Assembly (NCBI RefSeq): GCF_003797775.2
Contig: NZ_CP060725.1
Span: 2,288,001 to 2,352,000 of the forward strand
Direction of reading: 5' to 3'
Source of the DNA: Sphingopyxis sp. OPL5
GTDB taxonomy: Bacteria > Pseudomonadota > Alphaproteobacteria > Sphingomonadales > Sphingomonadaceae
Length of the DNA stretch: 64,000 nucleotides
In this document: positions 55,793-64,000 of the stretch, piece after piece
Position numbering within the stretch: position 1 is the stretch's first letter
Layout of the letters: the number at the start of each line of letters is the position of its first letter
Translations under genes and position numbers: made by a program
Notes under the pieces: model-generated
The model's database searches: none
Told to the model about the DNA's origin: nothing
What the model saw: only the letters and a program-made list of their open reading frames with translations

Positions 55793-56029
55793 CTAGTAAA
55801 AATCTGCCGTCTCGCCGCCGTCCTTCCGTTCGCCGCGGTGCACCTGCGTCGGTGCCTTGCGGTCGCCGGTGCGGACTTCCAGCCGCCCATCGACCCGCCG
55901 CACTTCCGCCGGCGCGATGATTCGCGCCCGCGCGATGCCGACCGCGCTCGCTTGCGGCGTCGCGACCGGCGCCGAGGCGGCCGTGCTTCCGGTGAGCAGC
56001 AGGATAGCGAGCAGCGACATGGCATTCAT
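55793..56029 (-). CDS. Small secreted protein of unknown function
   Basis: 78 aa from ATG 56029 (ATG 56020 possible). Signal peptide MNAMSLLAILLLTGSTAASA, then a charged 55-residue mature part, ARIIAPAEVRRVDGRLEVRT..., ending GGETADFY. The end pattern and length resemble small periplasmic proteins common in sphingomonads, but I cannot name a family. Ribosome site AGGGCAGAGC is weak. Converges on mmsB across the 55693 repeat. Confidence 0.5.
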   Translation of the reverse strand: MNAMSLLAILLLTGSTAASAPVATPQASAVGIARARIIAPAEVRRVDGRLEVRTGDRKAPTQVHRGERKDGGETADFY

Positions 56030-56117
56030 GCTCTGCCCTAACGGCAGGTCTTGCCAGCGCTTTAACCCTGAATCGCAAGTCTTCGCTCATGCCTGCGGCG
56101 GCTCCCAGGCAAAAGAA

Positions 56118-56150
56118 AGGCCGTCTGCCCCGCGGTGGGACAGACGGCCT
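56118..56150 (-). terminator. Terminator hairpin after the minus-strand beta-oxidation operon
   Basis: Stem AGGCCGTCTG / CAGACGGCCT with a 13-base loop, 25 bp beyond the stop of the FadB-like gene. On the minus strand it is followed by TTTCTTTT, a T-rich tract as expected for an intrinsic terminator. Confidence 0.8.
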
Positions 56151-56174
56151 GCCTTTCGTGAGTGAAGGGGCCTT

Positions 56175-58208
<2,034 letters not shown>

Positions 58209-58229
58209 TTCAGGCTCCTTGAATGGGGA

Positions 58230-59444
58230 TCAGTCGTTGAGCGCGGCGTGGATCAAGGTCTTGACCTCGCGCCGCACGGGATAGGTGGAAGAGGGCATGA
58301 GCTGGGTCATGAAGACCATCGCGATTTCTTCGACCGGATCGACGAAGAAGCCGGTCGAGAACATGCCGCCCCAATAATAGTCGCCGACCGACCCGGGGGT
58401 CAGTGTCTGCGCCGGCTGCTCGGTCACCGCGAAGCCGAGCCCGAAGCCGACCCCGGCATTTTCGGCCTCCGAAAAGATGCCGACGCTATGCTGGACGAGG
58501 TCGCCGCCGCCGACGAGATGGTTCGCGGTCATCAGCGCCAGCGTCTTACGGCTGATGATCCGCACGCCGTCGAGCGCCCCGCCGCCGAGCAGCATCAGGC
58601 AGAAGCGATGATAGTCGGCGAGCGTCGAGACCAGTCCGCCGCCGCCCGAATGGAAGCTGCGGTCCTTCGCCCAGCGGCTCTTGTCGCCGCTGTCGAACGC
58701 TTTCATCTTCGCCTGCGGGTCGAACATATAGCAGTCGGTCAACCGGTGCTGCTGGTCGGCGGGGACCTTGAAGCCGGTGTCGACCATGGCGAGCGGGCCG
58801 AAGATGCGCTCTTGCAGCACCTGCGCGAACGGCTTGCCCTCGATGCGTTCGACCACCGCGCCGAGCACGTCGGTCGCCATCGAATAGTTCCAGTGCGCGC
58901 CGGGGTCGAACTGCAGCGGGATTTTCGCGAGCCCCGCGATGAAGCTGTCCATCGTATAATCGGCGTCGAAATCGTCGATTCGCGCCTTGCGGTACGCGGC
59001 ATCTACGGGGGTGCGCTCCTGAAACCCGTAAGTCAGCCCGGCGGTGTGGCGCAGCAGGTCGACCATGCGGATCGGCTGCGACGGTGCGCGGGTCAGGAAG
59101 GGCACATTGCCGCCGCCCGCGACAAAGACGCCGGTGTCCTTGAACTCGGGGCAAAATTTGGTGAGCGGATCGGAAAGCGCGACCTTGCCCTCCTCGACCA
59201 GCATCATGAAGGCGATGCTGGTGATCGGCTTGGTCATGCTCGCGATGCGGAAGATCGCATCGTCCTTGAGCGCCTCGCCGGGCCGGCCCTCGCCGACGAG
59301 CGACTGATGCACGATCTCGCCGCGCCGCGACACCAAGGTCGCCGCATGCGGCAGGCGGCCGGTGTCGACATATTTGGCCTTGAGGAAGGCAGGGATGCGG
59401 TCGAGCCGCGCGGCATCGAAACCCGGATTCTTGGACCCACTCAC
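58230..59444 (-). CDS. Serine beta-lactamase family hydrolase (class C-like / EstB-like)
   Basis: 404 aa from GTG 59444, overlapping the AKR stop by 4 bp (GTGA). Nucleophile motif Ser69-Met-Thr-Lys72 in [11 protein letters not shown], second-motif Tyr in [12 protein letters not shown], and a late GxSTG-like region [15 protein letters not shown]. No signal peptide, so it is likely cytoplasmic and probably an esterase or amidase rather than an antibiotic-resistance enzyme. Its place in a lipid/alcohol operon favours ester hydrolysis. Confidence 0.82.
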   Translation of the reverse strand: MSGSKNPGFDAARLDRIPAFLKAKYVDTGRLPHAATLVSRRGEIVHQSLVGEGRPGEALKDDAIFRIASMTKPITSIAFMMLVEEGKVALSDPLTKFCPEFKDTGVFVAGGGNVPFLTRAPSQPIRMVDLLRHTAGLTYGFQERTPVDAAYRKARIDDFDADYTMDSFIAGLAKIPLQFDPGAHWNYSMATDVLGAVVERIEGKPFAQVLQERIFGPLAMVDTGFKVPADQQHRLTDCYMFDPQAKMKAFDSGDKSRWAKDRSFHSGGGGLVSTLADYHRFCLMLLGGGALDGVRIISRKTLALMTANHLVGGGDLVQHSVGIFSEAENAGVGFGLGFAVTEQPAQTLTPGSVGDYYWGGMFSTGFFVDPVEEIAMVFMTQLMPSSTYPVRREVKTLIHAALND

Positions 59445-60388
59445 GAAATGCGAACTCCTTCGAGGATGGCGGCGGCCTCGGCGAGCAGCGCATGATCGAT
59501 CGTCAGATCGGCCGCGGCGGCGGTCTCGCGCAACTGTTCGGGTCGGCTTGCGCCGACAATCGCGCTGGTGATGCCCGGCTGCGCGAGCACCCAGGCGATG
59601 GCGAGCTGCGCCATGGTGCAACCCGCCTTGTCGGCGAGCGGATTCAGCCTTTGCACCGCTTCGAGCACCGGGTCGGTCAGGTAGCGGCCCATGAAATGGG
59701 CATCCTCGCCCGATGCGCGGCTGCCGGCGGGGATTTCGGCGCCGGGGGCATATTTGCCGCTGAGCACCCCCATCGCGAGCGGCGACCAGACGATCTGCCC
59801 GATGCCATTCGCGATGCTGATCGGGATCACCTTCGCCTCGGCACGGCGATAGAGCAGGCTGTATTGCGGCTGGCTCGACACGAATTTGACATGGCGAGGC
59901 GCGAGCGCCAGCGCCGCCTCGATATTCTCGGGCGACCATTCGGAAAAGCCGATCGCGCGCGCCTTGCCGCTCGTCACGACCGCGCTCAACGCTTCCATCG
60001 TTTCCTCGAGCGGGGTGTCGGGATCGTAGCGATGGCATTGATAGAGATCGACATAGTCGGTTTTCAGCCGCGCCAGGCTGGCATCGATCTGCTTTTCGAT
60101 CTGCGCCCGGCTCAGTCCCTTGTCGCTGTCCGACATCGGAAAAAAGGCCTTGGTCGCGAGGACATAGGAATCGCGCGCATGCCCCTTCAGCGCTTCCCCC
60201 AGAAACTCCTCGGCGGCGCCCCGGCCATAGACGTTGGCGGTGTCGATGAAGTTGATGCCCACATCCAACGCCGCCTCGACGCAGGCGCGCCCGGCGCTGT
60301 CGTCGACCCCGACCCCGTAAGTGAGCCAGCTGCCGAGGCAGATCGTCGAAACGCGGATGCCGCTGTCGCCGAGCTCGCGATATTTCAT
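59441..60388 (-). CDS. Aldo/keto reductase
   Basis: 315 aa. AKR tetrad visible: Asp49 in FIDTANVYG, Tyr54, Lys in LATKAFF, and His in LYQCHRYD; cofactor region [12 protein letters not shown] resembles voltage-channel-beta-like/AKR-13 types. NADPH-dependent carbonyl reduction; substrate unknown. 13 bp after the preceding SDR gene. Confidence 0.87.
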   Translation of the reverse strand: MKYRELGDSGIRVSTICLGSWLTYGVGVDDSAGRACVEAALDVGINFIDTANVYGRGAAEEFLGEALKGHARDSYVLATKAFFPMSDSDKGLSRAQIEKQIDASLARLKTDYVDLYQCHRYDPDTPLEETMEALSAVVTSGKARAIGFSEWSPENIEAALALAPRHVKFVSSQPQYSLLYRRAEAKVIPISIANGIGQIVWSPLAMGVLSGKYAPGAEIPAGSRASGEDAHFMGRYLTDPVLEAVQRLNPLADKAGCTMAQLAIAWVLAQPGITSAIVGASRPEQLRETAAAADLTIDHALLAEAAAILEGVRIS

Positions 60389-60401
60389 GCGTCCAAATTC
60401 C

Positions 60402-61205
60402 TTAGTGCGAGGTCTGGCCCAGAAGCTGGCGCGTCACCGGGTGCGAGCTGGTCAGCCCGCCATCGACCGCGATCGCCTGTCCGTTGACATAGCTCGCCTG
60501 GTCGCTGGCGAGGAAGAGCGCGACATTGGCGAGTTCCTCGGGCTGCGCCGCGCGCTTCAGCGGATTGAGCTGGCCCAGCTTGTGGGTGACCTCCTTGGCC
60601 TTGGCATAGTCGAAAGTCGGCTTGGTCATCCCCGTCTCGGTCAGCCCGGGGCAGATCGCGTTGACGCGCACGCCGCTGGTGGTCAGCTGTTGCGCGGCGG
60701 TCTTGGCGAGGTTGATCACCCCCGCCTTCGACGCCGAATAGGCGCCGGGGCCGGCGCCCGAATTGATCCCCGCGACGCTCGCGGTCAGGACGATCGCGCC
60801 GCCGCGGCCCTGGTCGACCATCGCCTTGCCGGCATGCTTCACCATCAACGCCGGGCCGATCAGGTTGACGCGCAGCGTCTCGGCCCAGGCGGCCGGATCG
60901 AAATCGAAAATACCGCCCATGTCGCCGATGATACCGGCGTTGGCGAAGGCCACGTCGAGTCCGCCGAAGCTGTCCTTCGCGGTCGCGACCAGCTTTTCGA
61001 CATCGGCCTCGACGCCCGCGTCGATTTCGAGCGCGACGACCTCGCCGCCCGCGTCCTTCACCAACTGCGCCGTATCATGCACCGCTGCGGTCTTGTCGCC
61101 GAGCACCAGCTTCGCGCCCTCGGCGGCGAAGCGCAGCGCGCTCGCGCGTCCGATACCCGAACCGGCGCCGGTGATGATCGCGATCTTGCCGTCCAATGCG
61201 CCCAT
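60402..61205 (-). CDS. SDR-family oxidoreductase
   Basis: 267 aa from ATG 61205. Rossmann TGAGSGIG (12-19), NAGIIG, Ser-Tyr-Lys set in TASVAGI and YSASKAG, C-terminal [12 protein letters not shown]. Acts on hydroxyl groups of an unknown substrate, possibly 3-hydroxyacyl-CoA or a secondary alcohol given the operon. One base separates it from the upstream SDR. Confidence 0.87.
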   Translation of the reverse strand: MGALDGKIAIITGAGSGIGRASALRFAAEGAKLVLGDKTAAVHDTAQLVKDAGGEVVALEIDAGVEADVEKLVATAKDSFGGLDVAFANAGIIGDMGGIFDFDPAAWAETLRVNLIGPALMVKHAGKAMVDQGRGGAIVLTASVAGINSGAGPGAYSASKAGVINLAKTAAQQLTTSGVRVNAICPGLTETGMTKPTFDYAKAKEVTHKLGQLNPLKRAAQPEELANVALFLASDQASYVNGQAIAVDGGLTSSHPVTRQLLGQTSH

Positions 61206-61206
61206 C

Positions 61207-61980
61207 TTATCCTCCGCTCGAAGTGTTGCCGCCGTCGATGACGATCGTCTGGCCGGTGGTGAAGCCGCCGGCACGGCTGGCGAGGAACACCGCCGCCCCG
61301 GCGATTTCCTCGGGCTCGCCGATCCGGCGCAGCGACGATCGCCGCGTCGAAACTTCCAGATTCTCGGGATTTTCCCACAAAGCGCGGGCGAAATCGGTCT
61401 TGATCAGCCCCGGCGCGATGCAATTGACGCGCACGCCCTGCGGCCCGAATTCGTCGGCCAAATTGCGCGCCATCTGCATGTCGGCGGCTTTCGAAATCGC
61501 ATAGGCGCCGAGGATCGACGAGCCTTTGAGGCCGCCGATCGAGCTGATGATCGTGATCGACCCCTTGCCCGCCGCCAGCATCGCGGGCGCACACATATGC
61601 GCCAGCCAATGGTTCGACAGGATGTTGTTTTCCATGATCTTGCGGAACTGGTCGTCGCTGATTCCCGCCGACGGCCCGTAATAGGGGTTCGACGCGGCGT
61701 TGCAGACGAGCGCGGTGACCGGGCCGAAGGCCGCGACGGTCTCGTCGGCCAGATTCTGCAGCCCGTCCTTCGACGAGATATTGGCGGCGATCGCGATCGC
61801 GGTGCCTTCGCCATATTGCGCGTTGAGTTCGGCCGCGACCGCGTCGCACGCGTCCTGCTTGCGGCTCGAAATCACGACCTTGGCGCCGTGGAAGGCCATC
61901 GCCTCGGCGATGGCCTTGCCGATGCCGCGCGACGATCCGGTGATCAGCGCGACCTCGCCGGTCATGTCGAACAGGTTCAT
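61207..61980 (-). CDS. SDR-family oxidoreductase
   Basis: 257 aa. TGSSRGIG (14-21), CNAASNP at the usual NNAG position, [21 protein letters not shown] with catalytic Ser/Tyr/Lys, and [12 protein letters not shown] at the end. Similar genes accompany the APH-like kinase below in fatty-acid operons. Its ATG overlaps the kinase stop by 4 bp. Confidence 0.87.
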   Translation of the reverse strand: MNLFDMTGEVALITGSSRGIGKAIAEAMAFHGAKVVISSRKQDACDAVAAELNAQYGEGTAIAIAANISSKDGLQNLADETVAAFGPVTALVCNAASNPYYGPSAGISDDQFRKIMENNILSNHWLAHMCAPAMLAAGKGSITIISSIGGLKGSSILGAYAISKAADMQMARNLADEFGPQGVRVNCIAPGLIKTDFARALWENPENLEVSTRRSSLRRIGEPEEIAGAAVFLASRAGGFTTGQTIVIDGGNTSSGG

Positions 61981-63044
61981 GCGCCCGCCTTCTTTGCGAA
62001 ATCCCAGGCCCTTTCGGCGAGCGGGCGGACACGCTCGGACATGTCGCGCGCATGCTGCGACGAGGCGGTGCCGTCGATCACGCGCTTCTTGATGCCTTGG
62101 ATGATGCCCGCGAGGCGGAAGAAATTATAGGCGAAATACCAGTTCATGTCGGGCACCCCGTCGCGGCCCGTCGCGGCGCAATAACGGGTGACCATTTCGC
62201 CCAGTTCGGGAATGCCCAGGCCCACGCGGTCGAGATCCTCGACCCCCGACCGGCCGCCATTTTCGGTGACCCACGCCATCGCGACATAGGTGAAATCGGC
62301 GAGCGGATCGCCCAGCGTCGACAGCTCCCAATCGAGCACCGCGAGCACTTCGGGGCGGTCCTTGGCAAAGATCATATTGTCGATGCGGTAATCGCCATGA
62401 ACGACGCTGGTGCGCGTCTGTTCGGGCAGCGTCGCGGGCAGCCACGCAATCAGCCGCTCCATCTCGTCCATCGTCTCGGTTTCGGAGAGGCGGTACTGCT
62501 TGGTCCAGCGGTCGACCTGGCGGCCGAAATAATTGCCCGGCTTGCCATAGTCCGACAGCCCCGCCGCCTCCACATCGACATTGTGCAGCGCGGCGAGCGT
62601 ATCGATCATCGCCTCGTAAGTGGCGCGGCGATTCTCCGGCGTCGACCCCGGCATCGCGCCGTCCCAGATCGTCTGGCCATCGACCATGCCCATGACATAG
62701 AACCAGCTGCCGACGACGCTGTCATCGGTGCACAGGCCATATTGGCGCGCGACGGGGAAACCGGCCTTATGAAGCCCCGCTTGCACCTTATATTCGCGGT
62801 CGACCGCATGCGCCGAGGGCAGCAGCTGGCCATAGGGCTTGCGGCGGAGGACATAATTGCCCGACGGCGCCGAAATCTTGTAGGTCGGGTTCGACTGGCC
62901 GCCGGCAAATTTGCCCTGCGTCAGCGGGCCCTCGAAGCCCTCGACATTCGCCTCCATCCATGCGGTCAGCTTCGCCTCGTCGAGGATATCGGCGCCCTCG
63001 GGCGCGACGGTGCCGCTGAAGGCCTTTTGTGCGTCCAATGTCAT
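61977..63044 (-). CDS. Phosphotransferase (APH / ACAD10-N-like kinase)
   Basis: 355 aa from ATG 63044. Aminoglycoside phosphotransferase-like fold: KFAGGQSNPTYKI, YVLRRKPYGQLLPSAH, HGDYRIDNMIF (Brenner catalytic Asp) and AVLDWELSTLGDPLADF (metal Asp). This matches the kinase domain of ACAD10/11-type proteins, which in animals phosphorylate 4-hydroxyacyl-CoA so that it can enter beta-oxidation. Linkage to SDR, alcohol dehydrogenase and FadB-like genes fits a similar hydroxy-acid route (inference). It overlaps the ADH stop by 4 bp. Confidence 0.82.
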   Translation of the reverse strand: MTLDAQKAFSGTVAPEGADILDEAKLTAWMEANVEGFEGPLTQGKFAGGQSNPTYKISAPSGNYVLRRKPYGQLLPSAHAVDREYKVQAGLHKAGFPVARQYGLCTDDSVVGSWFYVMGMVDGQTIWDGAMPGSTPENRRATYEAMIDTLAALHNVDVEAAGLSDYGKPGNYFGRQVDRWTKQYRLSETETMDEMERLIAWLPATLPEQTRTSVVHGDYRIDNMIFAKDRPEVLAVLDWELSTLGDPLADFTYVAMAWVTENGGRSGVEDLDRVGLGIPELGEMVTRYCAATGRDGVPDMNWYFAYNFFRLAGIIQGIKKRVIDGTASSQHARDMSERVRPLAERAWDFAKKAGA

Positions 63045-64000
63045 TGGTCGAATACGATCACCGAACGGGCGGCGTCGCCTTTCTTCATCTTGTCGAACCC
63101 TTCGTTGATCTGCGCGAGCGGGATCGTCTCGGCGACGATGCTGTCGAGGTCGAGCAGTCCGCGCAGGTAGAAATCGACGAGGCGCGGAATATCGACCGGG
63201 AAGCGGTTGCCGCCCATGATCGCGCCCTGCAGTTTCTTGCCGCTGAGCAGGTCCATCGCCGACAGGCCGACCTTCTCGCTGAGCGGCATCATGCCGAGGA
63301 TCGTCGCGGTGCCGCCGCGGCGTAGCGAGGCGACCGCGAGGCTGGCCGAGGCCGGGCGCCCGACCGCTTCGATTGCATGGTCGACGCCGCCCTTGGTCAG
63401 CTCCAGAATTTGCTTCGCGGCATCGTCGGCGAGTGCGTCGACGACGTCGGTGGCGCCGAGCTTGATCGCCAGCGCGCGCTTTTCGGGCACCGGATCGGCG
63501 GCGATGATCCGCCCCGCGCCGGCGATCTTCGCGGCGTTGATCGTCGCGAGGCCGACGCCGCCGCATCCGACGACCGCGATCGTCTCGCCCGGGGTCACCT
63601 TGCACGCGTTGAAGATCGTTCCCGCACCGGTCGTCACCGCGCAGCCGATCACCGCGGCGCGGTCGAGCGGCATGTCGGGGTCGATGCGTACACAGGCATG
63701 TTCGTGGACCAGCATCGTCTCGGCAAAGGCGCTGAGGTTGAGCATCTGGTTGACGATGCTGCCGTCGGGGCGCGTGATGCGCGGCGGCTGACCGGGCGCG
63801 CGGCGGGTGTCGCCGCCCATGCACAAGGACATGCGGCCGCTGACGCAGAATTCGCAATGGCCGCAAAAGGCCGACAGGCAAGTCACGACCGCGTCGCCGA
63901 CCTTGACCGTGCGCACTTCGCTGCCGACCGCCTCGACGATGCCAGCGGCCTCATGGCCGGGAATGGCCGGAAGGGGATGCGGATAGGCCCCGTCGATGAA
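63041..64000 (-). CDS. Zinc alcohol dehydrogenase (class III-like), partial at N-terminus
   Basis: 320 codons to the window edge, reading in frame to 64000; the start lies outside. Seen: GHEAAGIVEAVG (catalytic-Zn His/Glu), structural-zinc cysteines in CGHCEFCVSGRMSLC, GCAVTTGAGTIFNACK, and Rossmann GCGGVG. Matches medium-chain dehydrogenases oxidising primary alcohols or S-(hydroxymethyl)glutathione. First in-window gene of the minus-strand operon. Confidence 0.88.
   Translation of the reverse strand, partial: FIDGAYPHPLPAIPGHEAAGIVEAVGSEVRTVKVGDAVVTCLSAFCGHCEFCVSGRMSLCMGGDTRRAPGQPPRITRPDGSIVNQMLNLSAFAETMLVHEHACVRIDPDMPLDRAAVIGCAVTTGAGTIFNACKVTPGETIAVVGCGGVGLATINAAKIAGAGRIIAADPVPEKRALAIKLGATDVVDALADDAAKQILELTKGGVDHAIEAVGRPASASLAVASLRRGGTATILGMMPLSEKVGLSAMDLLSGKKLQGAIMGGNRFPVDIPRLVDFYLRGLLDLDSIVAETIPLAQINEGFDKMKKGDAARSVIVFDQ

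Noticed and set aside
55674..56090. 138-codon minus-strand frame overlapping the small secreted gene
   Set aside because: Arg/Ala-rich composition without motifs, and it runs through the palindromic repeat; the alternative frame with a signal peptide is more credible.
58230..59444. Antibiotic-resistance beta-lactamase
   Set aside because: SxxK is present, but there is no signal peptide and the gene sits in a lipid/alcohol catabolic operon, so an esterase-like role is more likely.

Overview
The window is about 64 kb of GC-rich, tightly packed chromosomal DNA. Short or overlapping gene junctions, an alphaproteobacterial-type LexA box (GTTC-N7-GTTC), NodT/HAE1 efflux genes, TonB receptors paired with 'tryptophan halogenase' homologues, and Caulobacter-like xyl genes all point to a sphingomonad. 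Sphingopyxis or a close relative is my best guess (inference, not proven). I see no rRNA, tRNA, IS element, prophage or CRISPR array.

Region 1 (1-26.5 kb) is a complete glucuronoxylan utilisation locus. Outer-membrane import is by a SusC-like TonB receptor (20034-23330) and inner-membrane import by a sugar MFS permease (25063-26472). Depolymerisation is by GH43 (2418-4124), GH67 alpha-glucuronidase (13386-15548), GH3 beta-xylosidase (15641-18049), GH10 xylanase (18046-19218) and an SGNH acetyl esterase (8522-10435). Xylose is oxidised by the Weimberg pathway: xylB, xylC, xylD, xylX and xylA give alpha-ketoglutarate. A LacI-family regulator (12221-13321) sits inside. A near-identical palindrome, consensus TGGTAGCGCTAYCA, lies in all four intergenic promoter regions of the locus, with a half-site in the regulator's own 5' end, so the region reads as one regulon. 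Three flavin-dependent halogenase homologues and a DUF6445-like protein are inside this regulon and have no obvious role in xylan breakdown. They are the best candidates for an undescribed function.

Region 2 (26.5-31.6 kb) is a cobalamin riboswitch followed by btuB-btuF-btuC-btuD (vitamin B12 uptake). Region 3 (31.6-34.5 kb) holds a secreted D-aminoacylase-like amidohydrolase and a nitronate monooxygenase-like flavoprotein, ending in an interspersed palindromic repeat. Region 4 (34.5-41.0 kb) is an RND efflux operon (MFP-RND-OMF) divergent from a TetR regulator, with a clear operator palindrome between them. Region 5 (41.0-46.6 kb) is the imuA-imuB-dnaE2 SOS mutagenesis cassette with a LexA box at imuA.

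Region 6 (46.8-55.7 kb) is valine catabolism: a divergent LysR regulator, mmsA, isobutyryl-CoA dehydrogenase, 3-hydroxyisobutyryl-CoA hydrolase, enoyl-CoA hydratase and mmsB. Embedded in it are a polysaccharide deacetylase-like protein, a lipoprotein, an I78 inhibitor-like protein and a Rid protein. Three palindromic elements lie in or next to this cluster. Region 7 (55.8-64.0 kb) has a small secreted protein of unknown function and a seven-gene minus-strand operon: Zn alcohol dehydrogenase, APH-like kinase, two SDRs, an aldo/keto reductase, a serine beta-lactamase-family hydrolase and a FadB-like multifunctional beta-oxidation enzyme. This looks like alcohol or fatty-acyl catabolism.
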